Assembly (NCBI GenBank): GCA_963756495.1
Contig: CAVWNS010000009.1
Location: 1 to 64,000, forward strand
DNA: 64,000 nucleotides
Origin: DATFDN01 sp963756495
Lineage (GTDB): Bacteria > Pseudomonadota > Alphaproteobacteria > Acetobacterales > Acetobacteraceae
Reading direction: 5' to 3'
Shown here: positions 18,663 through 28,523 of the stretch, piece after piece
Layout: every line of letters starts with the position of its first letter
Numbering within the stretch: the stretch's first letter is position 1
Made by a program: the position numbers and the translations under genes
The notes under the pieces: model-generated
The model's database searches: none
Seen by the model: only the letters and a program-made list of their open reading frames with translations
Told to the model about the DNA's origin: nothing

Positions 18663-20348
18663 ATGGTCGCACTTACTCGCACACCATGGAACCAGCCTTT
18701 CTCGGCCACAAGTCCCTGGAACATCGGGATTGGTTCTGGGGCTCAATGGGAGAGTAGCAGCAATCCCATAGTCCAAAAGCTGGACTCGCTGAACGGGGCC
18801 ATAAACACGACGGATTGGAGCTTGCCAATCTATACCGGCACGGGATCCGATCCGCTGGTTACTGTTACGACCACCGATGGCGAACTGGGCCCGGTGCAGA
18901 TCCATATCCCAGCCAACGCGGTCCCGTCCGGCGGATCGGACAGGAACATGAGCTTCTTCGACGAAACTCAACCGGGGAGGGTCTGGACATTCTGGGACGT
19001 GACATTCAACAACGGATCGAACGCCAGTGGCGGTCTCACCGCAGGGACCGGCAGTGTCTTCGACACGGCGGGAGATGGATTTACCAACCCCTCGTACAAC
19101 CCCAACCAAGTCGGCTCTAACTACGTTGGCGGTGTCATCACCCCATATGATCTATCGCAGGGGTCAATCGACCACATGCTGCGGGTGGCCCTGTCGCCAG
19201 AGGATGAAGCGATGCCGCCCGGAGCAACATGGGACACGGGAACGTTGTTCCCGACGACCCACACTGATTACGACGGCCCGCGCGGGGAATACACAGGAAT
19301 CATCCCCGCCGGCTCTACGTTCGGCATTCCGGCCAGCGTCAACCTCAGCAGCCTGGGTCTGTCCCAAGGCGGCCTGATGCTCGCGCAGGCGTTGCAGAAA
19401 TACGGTGCAGTTTGGGCCGATAGCGCCGGGACAAACCAGTTCACCATCTACAGTGAGCCCAGCACCGCCAGCAATCAACTGATGCAGCAGATGGAGGCGG
19501 ACGTTCGAAAGCTCATGCCTTATCTAAGCGTCATGTCCAACCAGCGTGCGTCAAACGTCAACGGCGGCGGCACATATCCCGCACCACCGCCGCCCTTTGA
19601 CCCATCCCTAGGCATCGGAACAGGCGAGGCCCCTGGCTATCCCGGAAGCGGCAGCACGCCGCCCCCGCCATCCCCTACGCACACACTGACCCTGCTCATA
19701 TCCGAGGATGCCTACAAGGGCGACGCGCAGTTCCAGGTCAGTGTGGATGGGACACAGGTTGGCGGAACGCAGACCGCACACACGCTGCACTCCAGCGGTG
19801 ACTACGAGGAGGTCCAACTCACCGGCAACTGGAACGCCGGGGCGCATACGGTGCAGATTGCCTTCATCAATGACGCCTATGGCGGCACCAGCTCAACCGA
19901 CCGTAATCTGTACCTGGGCGGAATCGCTTACGACGGGACCAGCTACGCCAATACTTCCGCTGCTCTCTACAGCAACGGCAGCCGGTCGTTCACCGTCGGC
20001 GGCAGTGCAGGCTCTACCGCTGCACCCTCGCCAGTCCTGACACTCAATCTGTCCGAGGATGCCTACCAGGGTGATGCACAGTTCACGGTCAGCGTGGACG
20101 GGAAAACGATCAGTTCGCCTCAGTCGGTGACAACGCTTCATTCGTCCGGGTCCTCCGAGGCGTTCGCTTTTACCGGCCTGAGTGCCGGTAAGCACGACAT
20201 CGGCGTGACTTTCACGAACGATGCCTACGGCGGCAGTGCGACGACTGACCGAAACCTATACGTGAACTCGATCAGCTTTGGGCAGAACCAATATGCTGGC
20301 GCGAGCCTGTTCACCAACAGCACGCAGCACTTCAGCGTAAGCACCTGA
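18663..20348 (+). CDS. Protein with two CBM60-like carbohydrate-binding modules
   Basis: 561 aa. Residues ~1-300 form a domain I do not recognise (WNQPFSATSPWNIGIG at the start, IHIPANAVPSGG, GRVWTFWDVTFNNG, a possible polysaccharide-active or fibre-like beta-structure). A Pro-rich linker lies at ~310-345. Two homologous ~110-residue modules follow, each with SEDAY[KQ]GDAQF at the start and NDAYGG followed by TDRNLY near the end. The Asp/Glu-rich loops and this pattern fit the calcium-dependent xylan-binding CBM60/CBM36 type. ATG 18663 has a GGGAGC ribosome site 7 bases upstream. No signal peptide is evident, so export may be by type I secretion. It is intact although surrounded by IS debris, and lies 2 kb before the exopolysaccharide operon. 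Confidence 0.75.
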   Translation: MVALTRTPWNQPFSATSPWNIGIGSGAQWESSSNPIVQKLDSLNGAINTTDWSLPIYTGTGSDPLVTVTTTDGELGPVQIHIPANAVPSGGSDRNMSFFDETQPGRVWTFWDVTFNNGSNASGGLTAGTGSVFDTAGDGFTNPSYNPNQVGSNYVGGVITPYDLSQGSIDHMLRVALSPEDEAMPPGATWDTGTLFPTTHTDYDGPRGEYTGIIPAGSTFGIPASVNLSSLGLSQGGLMLAQALQKYGAVWADSAGTNQFTIYSEPSTASNQLMQQMEADVRKLMPYLSVMSNQRASNVNGGGTYPAPPPPFDPSLGIGTGEAPGYPGSGSTPPPPSPTHTLTLLISEDAYKGDAQFQVSVDGTQVGGTQTAHTLHSSGDYEEVQLTGNWNAGAHTVQIAFINDAYGGTSSTDRNLYLGGIAYDGTSYANTSAALYSNGSRSFTVGGSAGSTAAPSPVLTLNLSEDAYQGDAQFTVSVDGKTISSPQSVTTLHSSGSSEAFAFTGLSAGKHDIGVTFTNDAYGGSATTDRNLYVNSISFGQNQYAGASLFTNSTQHFSVST

Positions 20349-20374
20349 ATCTTCCGATCGAAGCTTAAATCCCC

Positions 20375-20965
20375 TTGGTGCGCTTGGCCGAGGCGATCGG
20401 GGTCAGTCAACCGACGGCTTGGTGCATGAGCCATGCCCTGCGGCTGTTGCTGACCCGTGAGCATCCGCTCGACGGCACCGTGGAGATGGACGAGTTCTAT
20501 CTCCACGGCAGTCCGCGCAAGGATGCCGGTCGGCCCCGTACGGGGCGGGGACGAAGGCCAGCCCGTCGTCCAAAGGCCGACGGATGCGCAAGCGGGTGCG
20601 GCGGCCGCCGGAGCGAGAGCCTAGGTGGCCGCCGATCTGTCCAAGCGCGAGTCGCATGGGGTGCTGAGCGCGAACGTTGACGTGACAGCGCATCTGATGA
20701 GCGACCCGTGGAACTCGTTCGTATCGAACGGTGAAGCCTCACTGCGCATGACACGGTTTGCCACTCCGACCGTGACTATGCGCGCGGAGCCGTTCATGCG
20801 AACGTGGTCAAGAGCTTCGACGATCCGGTCCGCCGCACCGTCGCCGGCGTCTTCCATCACATCGATCCACGGCACGCCGATCTGTGTCTCAACGAGGTCT
20901 CCCCGCTGGTCGCAACGACTGATGGTCGGACAGGTTGTTCGCCCGCACTCCAATTACCGACTGTG
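20375..20965 (+). pseudogene. IS1595-family transposase, decayed
   Basis: Begins RLAEAIGVSQPTAWCMSHAL, then LDGTVEMDEFYLHGSPRKDA. The later parts are found in other frames: LSKRESHGVLSANVDV, and CHSDRDYARGAVHANVVKSF with DDPVRRTVAGVFHHIDPRH. These match the ISXO2-type DDE/N core of IS1595 elements. At least three frameshifts and a missing 5' end make it dead. Confidence 0.7.
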
Positions 20966-21241
20966 TTAAAGTCGGCCCTCGGCCGGCAACTGCGCCGGAC
21001 CGAACGAGGCGGCATCCCGATCCGGTGCGCCGTCGCATCACCATCCTGATCGACGCTCACCTCTAGTAACCGTCGTCTGCGGACCACCTTCCGTCTTGCC
21101 CGCAATCGTGCATGCGTTTGCGGGTGCTGTAAGCGGGGCCGGCAATGGACGAGCAGTCTGAGGAGTGATCTTACGGAGCGCCGGCCTTGGCGCCGACCTG
21201 AAGCTGCTGCGCGGCGGGCTGACGGCGTTTGATGGCGGCTG

Positions 21242-21530
21242 ATGCTGCTACCGGGCGGGTTGCGGGTCTATCTGGCGTGCGCGAGCACCGACATGCGGAA
21301 GGGCTTCGATGGTTTGGCCGCCGAGGTGCAGACCGTGCTGCGGCGGGATCCGTATAGCGGCGCGCTGTTAGTGTTCCACGGCAAACCGAGTGAGCTGGTC
21401 AAGGCGCTTCTGTGGGACCGGCAGGGCTTAGTGCTGTGAGCCAAGCGGCTGGACCGAGGACGGTTCGTGTGGCCGCAGGAGAAAGAATGTGTGGTGTCGC
21501 TGACGCCGGTGCAGTTCTCGATGCTGCGTC
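21242..21530 (+). pseudogene. IS66 accessory protein TnpB, interrupted by a stop
   Basis: Starts LPGGLRVYLACASTDMRKGFDGLAA, the IS66 Orf2 signature, continues to LLVFHGKPSELVKALLWDRQG, and meets a TGA at 21437. Coding sense continues in the same frame after the stop (AKRLDRGRFVWPQ, then VSLTPVQFSML), so one stop or small change broke it. TnpA and TnpC are not recognisable beside it. The stretch 21530-22040 contains only a more AT-rich gene-free segment. Confidence 0.7.
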
Positions 21531-22042
21531 GGCACGCGCAATCTTGCGTCACTGCGTCCGGCCTCCAGTTCACTGCGCTCGGCGTTGTTCAACTCGATCC
21601 GGACCGCTGCTCGCCACCCCACGCCGCCGCCTCTTCGCGATTGCTTACGCAGAGAATCACGTCCGCTGCATGAATGGCTTGTTATTCAGAGACGAAATAC
21701 CAGCGCTGACCGACGTCACCCGAAAGGAAAGAAGAAACTGATCGGCTTTAGGTTGGCAAGGCAGACCACCTCAACCGGAAGCCCCCTCTTGCGACGCGCC
21801 GTGACGAACACGACCTTGTAGGGCCAGATCAGACGGTCGCGTCTTTGTTATCCAAGAGTGCCTCGATTGATGGTCTAAAAGATGCTTCATTGTTGTAAAC
21901 TTAGATGTCAAGTTCGTTACCGCCATAGTTTGGATCGAGATTTTGCAAGGAGGTGAGGGTTCTAAGACAAATTCAAGAGGAATTTGCGCTCCTAGGGTGG
22001 AGTAGTTCACTCGGCAGCTATCAGTTAAGAGAATAGAAATTT

Positions 22043-22445
22043 GTGGATCGCTTGTTGCTGCTGGTTGCGATACTGCCACTGATCGTGGCTCCCTTTATTG
22101 AAGCGAAAGCGCGAGAGCCGGTTTTTCTGGCAAAATCGGCGTGTGCAGGCCTTACCCTGCGACGGATGCGTAACGAGGATAGGTTTTTCTGCGGTGTTGC
22201 AGTCTCGACCACCTACCGCGGCTATTCAACGTGCTGTGCGGGGATATGGTGCTGGTCGGGCCGGGCCGCACGCGTTCGGGTCCAAGATAGGAGACGGCTA
22301 TTGGCCATGGCGCGGTGGCGCGGGTCAACGGTTCGCCTGGACCATTGTGCACGGAAGAGCATGATACGCAACGCATCGTCCGCGCGGCTTCAGTATTTAG
22401 ATCTTGGGGGTCTCGCCGGCCCGGCAAAAGCGTACAACGAAGGCT
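22043..22445 (+). pseudogene. Bacterial sugar transferase (WcaJ/ExoY type), decayed
   Basis: Opens DRLLLLVAILPLIVAPFIEAKAREPVF, i.e. the catalytic-domain membrane segment and the following region of a polyisoprenyl-phosphate glycosyl-1-phosphate transferase. After shifts, LLNVLCGDMVLVGPGPHAFGS appears, the counterpart of the conserved L-[WF]-N-V-L-x-G-D-M-S-L-V-G-P-R-P-H motif. About 130 codons in three frames. It is the priming enzyme of a Wzx/Wzy pathway and lies directly upstream of such an operon, so if it is truly dead the operon needs a primer encoded elsewhere. Confidence 0.7.
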
Positions 22446-22450
22446 GACCA

Positions 22451-23254
22451 ATGCCGTTCTCCGATGATTTCATGCACCCCAAAGTCAGTCGGGAGTTCCG
22501 CGACAGTAATAGGCGCGGACGGGTGGCCGAGCCCGGAGCCGCGCCATTGCGCCACGGGAGCGCGAATATTCCGGTGCTCCGCGAAGCCCCTCCAAATGCG
22601 GGCCGACGGCTGCCGCCTTCCGACTTCCAGCAATTGGTGTACGCCGTGGAAGCTATGCGCATCCCGAGTGATCCGCTCTCTGCGGACCCTCTCGGCGGAG
22701 TCCTGCAAATCGTATCCGCGCGGGCCGGAGAAGGCGTTTCCACCGTTGCGTCGGGCCTTGCCTCCCGCGCATCGATCGAAGGGCGCGACCCGGTGCTGCT
22801 GCTGGATTGCGGCATCCTCGCTGAGACTGAAGCGGCGGCGCCCAGCACCAACATGCTCGGCGCGTTCGAGGTTTTCTGCAACGGTGAGACCAGGGTCGCC
22901 AGCTTGGTGCACAAGCTCAAGGGGTACAATAATCTGATGTGCGCGCCGCTGGCCTGTCATGGTGTCCGCCTGCTCGGTGGCGACGGGGCCCGTATGGTGG
23001 ATTTTCTGAACTTACTGCGGCGGGAATTTGCGCTCACCATCCTTGACTGTCCCCCGGTGCTGGAATCGCCGCTGTCGGCCGCGATGTCGCGACTCTGCGA
23101 CGGCACCGTCCTGGTTGTGCGGGCGGAATCGACCTCCCACGAGCAAATCAGTGCGGCACGCCAGCGCATCGAAAGCCAACATGGCCTTATCCTCGGTGCG
23201 GTGTTCAACGACTCAAAAAATCACCTACCGCGTTTCCTGAGCAAGCGCTCTTAG
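22451..23254 (+). CDS. CpsD/BY-kinase-type ATPase of exopolysaccharide export, degenerate Walker A
   Basis: 267 aa protein resembling the cytoplasmic kinase half of a Wzc-type co-polymerase. The Walker A region reads VSARAGEGVSTVASGLA: the usual GEGKS/T has Val in place of the catalytic Lys. A Walker A' / B-like strand LTILDCPPVLESPLSAAMSRLCDG and VVRAESTSHEQI follow. No Tyr cluster is present at the C-terminus (ends LPRFLSKRS), so classical autophosphorylation is unlikely. It is the first intact gene of the exopolysaccharide operon; the membrane co-polymerase half is the last gene (28520-30193). It probably has a regulatory or structural role. Confidence 0.75.
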   Translation: MPFSDDFMHPKVSREFRDSNRRGRVAEPGAAPLRHGSANIPVLREAPPNAGRRLPPSDFQQLVYAVEAMRIPSDPLSADPLGGVLQIVSARAGEGVSTVASGLASRASIEGRDPVLLLDCGILAETEAAAPSTNMLGAFEVFCNGETRVASLVHKLKGYNNLMCAPLACHGVRLLGGDGARMVDFLNLLRREFALTILDCPPVLESPLSAAMSRLCDGTVLVVRAESTSHEQISAARQRIESQHGLILGAVFNDSKNHLPRFLSKRS

Positions 23255-23367
23255 ACATGCGCGCTCCCCACGGACATGGTCCGTCGCATATTTCGCAAGT
23301 CGTTTCACAGGCATGGCATGGCATCGCGTCGCTATTCGAACCGACATTGCATTAGGGTCGCGCTGCC

Positions 23368-24816
23368 ATGTTCCTGCAAATCCTTCGCTATATCCCGGCC
23401 AATGTGGTGCCTACCGTAGTGGCGTTCGCCTCCGTCTATGTTTTCACGCGCCGCATGAGCCCCGCCGAGTTCGGTGACTACACCTTCGCGCTGAGCGCCG
23501 CGCTGCTTCTCAGCATCACCCTCTTCTACGCGATAGCCACCGTAACAGTACGGATGGTGCCGGAGGCCGATAAGGCAGGAGGTCGCGCGGGGTTGCTGAA
23601 GACAGCGTACGGCCTGTTGGGAATGATTCTGCTTGCGCTGGCGGCCACCGGGGCCGCCGCCCCGCTGATCGGCCCGGTCCGCCATGCGGTACCGACGGCG
23701 TTCTGGCTGGCCTTTCCGCTCGCCGGCCTGCGCGGTATCGTCGCCAACAATCAGTCCATCAACCAGCTGGACGGACGGGTGTGGATGTATAGCGTCGTGG
23801 AGTGCATGCAGAGCCTGCTTGGTTTCCTGCTGGCCACCGCGCTGTTCCTGCTATTGAGCCCGACGGCGGTCAACTTGATGCTTGGCTTCACCTTCAGCGC
23901 CCTGTGCTGCCTCGTCATCGACACCAGGATGAGCCGGTTGGTGTTCGCCAGGATTCGATTCGAGAAGGCGACCGCGCGCGAGATCGTCCATCTGGCCACC
24001 CCGCTGACGGCGACGTTTCTGGCTGGCGGGCTGCTACTCTACACTGATCGGTTTACGCTGGGGATCCTCAGCACCGCGCAGCAACTCGGCCTCTACGCAG
24101 TAGCGGCGGCGCTGGTGGAGCGCCCACTGACCACTCTGTGCACAACGATCATGACGGCGCTTTATCCGCTAGCCTTGCGGGTGCTCGGCCAGCAAGGCGA
24201 TGCTGAAGGGCGCGTGCAACTTGGGCGCAACCTCCTGGCGCTGGTCAGTGTCACGCTGCCCGCCAGCGTGGGGATCGCGCTGCTCGCCCATCCCATCGCC
24301 AGCGTAATGGTGGGCGAGACTTTCCGGGCCGGGACGGCGGCTCTCATCCCGTTCCTCGCAATGGTCATGTTCTGCCGGACGCTGGCGACGCACGGCTTCG
24401 ATCACGCCTTCTACCTGTCTCGCCGGCCGCATTTAATGCTGGCCATTTATGCTCCCGTCGCCCTGCTGAACGTTGCGCTCTCTGCAGTGGGAGCCTGGCT
24501 GTACGGGGTCTATGGCACGCTCGGCTCAGGGATGATCTGCGCGGCGTTGCTGCTCATCCTTGAATGGCGCGCCATCAAGCGGGTATTCCCGCTCGCCATA
24601 AAAATCGCTGACTTGAGCAAGATTTTCTGTGCCACTGCGGGCATGGCGGTGATCGTGCTGCTGCTCCGGGCCGCGGAGGGGTGGGACGGGCTGATCGAAC
24701 GGGTGCTGATCGGCGCCGCCAGCTATGCGGTTTTGTACATCGCGTTCAACACCCTCGGCATCCGGCTCCACATCGCCCGTTGGGTAAGGGTTTTGCCGCG
24801 AGGTGCCCAGACATGA
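23368..24816 (+). CDS. Wzx-type oligosaccharide flippase
   Basis: 482 aa, about 12-14 hydrophobic segments, polysaccharide transport (MATE-like) superfamily. It starts MFLQILRYIPANVVPTVVAFASVYVFTRRMSPAEFGDYTFAL, the standard N-terminus with the R-x-[LM]-x-P-x-[ED]-[FY]-G motif. It flips lipid-linked repeat units across the inner membrane. It has no upstream overlap (113 bases), but its stop overlaps the next ATG as ATGA at 24813-24816, so it is coupled to the GT4. Confidence 0.9.
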   Translation: MFLQILRYIPANVVPTVVAFASVYVFTRRMSPAEFGDYTFALSAALLLSITLFYAIATVTVRMVPEADKAGGRAGLLKTAYGLLGMILLALAATGAAAPLIGPVRHAVPTAFWLAFPLAGLRGIVANNQSINQLDGRVWMYSVVECMQSLLGFLLATALFLLLSPTAVNLMLGFTFSALCCLVIDTRMSRLVFARIRFEKATAREIVHLATPLTATFLAGGLLLYTDRFTLGILSTAQQLGLYAVAAALVERPLTTLCTTIMTALYPLALRVLGQQGDAEGRVQLGRNLLALVSVTLPASVGIALLAHPIASVMVGETFRAGTAALIPFLAMVMFCRTLATHGFDHAFYLSRRPHLMLAIYAPVALLNVALSAVGAWLYGVYGTLGSGMICAALLLILEWRAIKRVFPLAIKIADLSKIFCATAGMAVIVLLLRAAEGWDGLIERVLIGAASYAVLYIAFNTLGIRLHIARWVRVLPRGAQT

Positions 24817-26078
24817 CTAGGATCGGAGCAATCAGATCGCTGCTCCTGCGCGTTGGACAGCCGTCGTCTGCGAACACTCCAGGATATGAGCATAGAAACC
24901 ATCGCCTTCCAACCAGCGAACAGATCGGCCCCGTGCCGTGCCGAGGTCTGCATGTCGCCTTCTACATGCACGACCTTGGTGGCGGCGGTTCCGAGAGAGT
25001 CGCGCTGGCGCTGATGCGCCAGTTCGTCCAACGTGGCGTCTCTGTCACTCTCGTGCTGCACGCCGATGCCGGTGAGCTGCGCCATTTGGTGCCCCTTGGC
25101 GTGAGCATTGTCGTCCTCGGCACCCACCGCGCAGCTGCCGACTTCTTGCCCTTGGTGCGGTTCCTATACAGGGCACGCCCTGACATTCTGATTTCCAACC
25201 TGCACCATGACAACGTGGTCGGGCTGCTGGCCAGGGGTGTGGCACACACGCGGACGCGGGTGGTAATCTGCCTGCACAGCGTGCTATCGGAGGAGGTGGT
25301 TCCCTCAGCCGGATGGAAGTACCGTATCCTGCCGTCCGTCTATCGGACCTTGCAGCCATGGATGGCGGCGATCGTTGCGGTCTCGGAAGGGACCGCGAAG
25401 GATTTCGCTCGAGTTTGCAAGGTGCCACGCGCGCAGGTCACCCGCATATACAATCCGGTGTTGGACGAGGATTTCGCCCAGAAGATGGAGGAAAAGGCGG
25501 ATCATCCCTGGTTCCGCTCCTCAGTTCCTGTTTTTGTGTCGGCGGCGCGGCTCTTCAAGCAAAAGGACCATGTTACGCTGCTTCATGCCTTCGCGCGTCA
25601 TCGGCGCGAACGCAATGCGCGGCTGTTTCTGATGGGTTCCGGCCCCGAACAGGGGAGTCTTGAGGCGCTCGTGAAGCAACTCGGAATTGGCGAAGACGTG
25701 GTCTTCGCCGGATTCATAGAGAATCCCCTTCCCTATTTCCGGGCGGCTGCCGCCTTTGTGCTGTCGTCGCGCTTGGAGGGGTTCGGTATCGCTATCGTAG
25801 AGGCGCTGGGATGCGGCACGCCCGTGATCGCCACTGAGTGTCCCGTCGGCCCGGCGGAGATTCTTGACGGTGGCCGCTATGGCCGGCTGGTGCCGGTGGG
25901 CGACGTGGCGGCACTCGCGGCGGCGTTCGACGAAGATTTGCGCGCGCAGTGGTCGCGCGAAAGCCTGCAAGGGCGCGCCGCCTTGTTCTCCGCCACCGGC
26001 AGCGCAAATGCCTATCTCGATTTATTCCGAAGTTTGCTGCGGCCTGGCGAATGTGCTCGAGCGGGACACGGGAGCTGA
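24813..26078 (+). CDS. GT4-family glycosyltransferase
   Basis: 421 aa. GT-B fold: after a ~45-residue leader the N-domain begins HVAFYMHDLGGGGSERVAL. SAARLFKQKDHVTLLHAF opens the nucleotide-binding C-domain, and FVLSSRLEGFGIAIVEALGCGTPVIATECPVGPAEIL is the E-x7-E donor-binding motif of GT4. Start ATG 24813 overlaps the flippase stop; an earlier in-frame ATG at 24681 lies inside the flippase. It adds a sugar to the lipid-linked repeat unit at the cytoplasmic face. Confidence 0.92.
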   Translation: MTRIGAIRSLLLRVGQPSSANTPGYEHRNHRLPTSEQIGPVPCRGLHVAFYMHDLGGGGSERVALALMRQFVQRGVSVTLVLHADAGELRHLVPLGVSIVVLGTHRAAADFLPLVRFLYRARPDILISNLHHDNVVGLLARGVAHTRTRVVICLHSVLSEEVVPSAGWKYRILPSVYRTLQPWMAAIVAVSEGTAKDFARVCKVPRAQVTRIYNPVLDEDFAQKMEEKADHPWFRSSVPVFVSAARLFKQKDHVTLLHAFARHRRERNARLFLMGSGPEQGSLEALVKQLGIGEDVVFAGFIENPLPYFRAAAAFVLSSRLEGFGIAIVEALGCGTPVIATECPVGPAEILDGGRYGRLVPVGDVAALAAAFDEDLRAQWSRESLQGRAALFSATGSANAYLDLFRSLLRPGECARAGHGS

Positions 26079-26091
26079 GCTGGACGGGATC

Positions 26092-26904
26092 ATGAAGCAC
26101 GACGCATCGCCCCAGATGCTTGATCAGAGCGACGCGAACCTGCCGCGCGGGCTGGCCGCTGCCCAGTCGATAATGGGCCGGATCGAGATCATCGACGATG
26201 TGGACGCCGAGAGCCGCCTTATCGAGCGTTTATGCCACCCAACCCGACCGATGGTGGTCTCGTTCGTGAACCAACATGGCCTCAATCTCGCCTGGACCAG
26301 GCCGGACTTCGCGTGTGCGCTTGTCGAGAGCGACGTTCTGCTGCGCGACGGCGTCGGCATCGAAGCATGCCTCATGGCGCTCGGGCGCCGCCCGGGGCGC
26401 AACATGTGCGGCACGGATTTTATTCCTCCGCTAGCTCGCGCGTTCGCAGGGCGGCGAGTTGCGCTGTTCGGCAGCGCCGCGCCCTGGACCGGGCGTGCGA
26501 GCAAAGCGTTTGTCGGCCTTGGATGCCGGATGGTGAGCGTGCGTGATGGCTTCCAAGACCCGACGGCATATCTCGAGGCCGTCACACTGGCCGCCCCGGA
26601 ACTGGTCATCTTGGGGATGGGAATGCCCCGACAGGAAGAGGTTGCTCGGGCGATCGCCGGTGCGGCGGAACAGCCTATGGTCATTGTCAACGGGGGTGCC
26701 ATTGCCGATTTCTTAGGCGAGCGCTTCTCCCGCGCCCCGGTCTGGATTCAGCAGGCGCGGCTCGAATGGTGCTATCGCCTGGTGCATGAGCCGGGCCGGC
26801 TCTGGCGTCGCTACCTGACCGGGGGAGCCGCGTTTGGGTGGCGCCTGGCCCAACTTTGGTTTGGACGGACGCGCCGCTGCGGGCCGTTGGGGGGGAACCG
26901 GTGA
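26092..26904 (+). CDS. WecG/TagA/CpsF-family glycosyltransferase (GT26)
   Basis: 270 aa, typical length. Conserved blocks: VSFVNQHGLNLAW, VLLRDGVGIEACLMALGRR (the Asp is the proposed base), MCGTDFIPPLARAF, RVALFGSAAPWTGRAS, LVILGMGMPRQEEV, and VIVNGGAIADFLGERFSRAPVWIQQARLEWCYRL with EPGRLWRRYL near the end. ATG 26092 was chosen for family fit, 13 bases after the preceding stop. It ends with a GTGA overlap into the polymerase gene. Likely role: transfer of a ManNAc(A)-type residue to the repeat unit. Confidence 0.92.
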   Translation: MKHDASPQMLDQSDANLPRGLAAAQSIMGRIEIIDDVDAESRLIERLCHPTRPMVVSFVNQHGLNLAWTRPDFACALVESDVLLRDGVGIEACLMALGRRPGRNMCGTDFIPPLARAFAGRRVALFGSAAPWTGRASKAFVGLGCRMVSVRDGFQDPTAYLEAVTLAAPELVILGMGMPRQEEVARAIAGAAEQPMVIVNGGAIADFLGERFSRAPVWIQQARLEWCYRLVHEPGRLWRRYLTGGAAFGWRLAQLWFGRTRRCGPLGGNR

Positions 26905-28523
26905 GGGCGTTGAACGAACCGCCGGCGTTCCGGGCGCAAGCCACGCAGCAGCCGGACGCGCTGACGTGGCGCGCGTTCGATGCCCGGCCGACATCACCCG
27001 TGCAACGTGTGTTCCGGCAGAAACGGAACTCCAGTCCGCGGGCGCACGCACTCCCGCAAGAGCTGCCCAGTGCCGCATTCTACGTCCTGCTCATCGCGCT
27101 GGTGACGCGGATCATCATGAGCACCGGCCTGCTCTACATGCTGCACATAAATTACGGGCAGGAGGGCGGCAATCCGCTGACCAAGATACATCCCGGCACT
27201 TACCTCATGGGATTCGCAATGTGGCTCTGGCTGGCTGATGGCGGCGAGCCGCTGCGCAAACTGGTGCGCCACTACCATCAGCAGCGGGCACTGTTCGCCT
27301 TCACCGGCCTGATGGCGGTCTGTATAATCTATGCAGTAGTTAACCGTCTCGGCGGCTATCTATCCGTCTTCGCTGATACCTTTATTTCCGCCGGCATCCT
27401 GGCGAGCCTGCTCAGCGCCGCCTCTGTCCGGCAGCGTGCGGCGATGGGACAAGTGCTGATCTGGACGCTCTGCATCAACGCTGCGGTTGCAATCGGTGAG
27501 ACCGTGGTGCAGCGGCCCCTGATCGCGGAAGCGCCGACGGATGGTCTCGTGACTATCTCCAGACCTGGCGAATTTCGCGGGAGCGCGTTTTCCAGTGCTT
27601 CGCTGGAAGGCGCCATAGTGACAATGATGGGATTGTTCCTGCTGCTTCGCCTTCGCCTCCCGCCTCGCGCCATGGTCTGGCGATTTAGCGTGCTGATGTT
27701 GGGCCTCATCAGCTTCGGCGGCCGGACCGAAGTGGTGGTGACCTCCATCGTCCTCATCCTGACCGGGATCGGCTACATGCTACGCGAGATCTCCGCGCGT
27801 CGGATGCGCGCCGAGACAATCGGGATGTCACTGATCGCAGCCGTGGTTCTGCCGATGATAGTCACGGTGATCATCACCTTCACACCGCTCGGCCAGCGCA
27901 TCTACAACAGCTTTTACCTCGACGACAGCGCGCAGACACGCGGCCTTGCGTGGCACATCTTCTCGGTCTTGCCGGCCACGAATTTCGTGTTGGGCACGCC
28001 CGTCGATCTGACCACATCGCTGGCCAAGCAGATTGGCATTCCCATCCCCTACGCTGATCTTGAGAATTGCTGGCTCGTTCTGCTCGTCTCGCTCGGGCTG
28101 ATCGGCTTCACGATCTTCATGTTCGGATTCATACCCTTCCTGGTGCATCTCTGGAACCGGGCCGGTCAGGCACGGAAATGGCCTGCCGCCGAAAGCACAT
28201 TCTGGGGTCGAGTCATCCTTGTATCGTTCCTGGTCGTAGCCTCGAGCAACAATTCGTTCGGCCGCAAGGGCCCGCTGCTGGTGGTGTTGACGGCTGCGAT
28301 CTACGCTGCGGCCTTCTCGGGTCAGACATACCGGCGGCCGCCTCCTCGGCGGGCCGGAGTGGTCCGCGGTCGCCCAGCACTTCCGCCCTCACCGTACCCG
28401 GACGGTCCTTACGGGCCACGCGGCATCCGCGGCCGCACGCCATTTCAAAAGCCTGGCCCGATGCCGGGCAGGGCTGCTGGCACACTTGCCGACCCGCCTC
28501 CTATGAAGGGAATCGTCCGATGA
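26901..28523 (+). CDS. Wzy/O-antigen-ligase-like polymerase, membrane protein
   Basis: 540 aa from a GTG start at 26901 overlapping the previous stop. About 11 hydrophobic segments from residue ~55 on, with a large periplasmic loop before GLISFGGRTEVVVTSI-like helices, as in the Wzy_C/O-antigen ligase group. The C-terminal ~70 residues are Pro/Arg-rich (RRPPPRRAGVVRGRPALPP) and probably cytoplasmic. It polymerises the flipped repeat units, and its position between the GT26 and Wzz genes supports that. It ends in an ATGA overlap with the co-polymerase gene. Confidence 0.82.
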   Translation: MRALNEPPAFRAQATQQPDALTWRAFDARPTSPVQRVFRQKRNSSPRAHALPQELPSAAFYVLLIALVTRIIMSTGLLYMLHINYGQEGGNPLTKIHPGTYLMGFAMWLWLADGGEPLRKLVRHYHQQRALFAFTGLMAVCIIYAVVNRLGGYLSVFADTFISAGILASLLSAASVRQRAAMGQVLIWTLCINAAVAIGETVVQRPLIAEAPTDGLVTISRPGEFRGSAFSSASLEGAIVTMMGLFLLLRLRLPPRAMVWRFSVLMLGLISFGGRTEVVVTSIVLILTGIGYMLREISARRMRAETIGMSLIAAVVLPMIVTVIITFTPLGQRIYNSFYLDDSAQTRGLAWHIFSVLPATNFVLGTPVDLTTSLAKQIGIPIPYADLENCWLVLLVSLGLIGFTIFMFGFIPFLVHLWNRAGQARKWPAAESTFWGRVILVSFLVVASSNNSFGRKGPLLVVLTAAIYAAAFSGQTYRRPPPRRAGVVRGRPALPPSPYPDGPYGPRGIRGRTPFQKPGPMPGRAAGTLADPPPMKGIVR

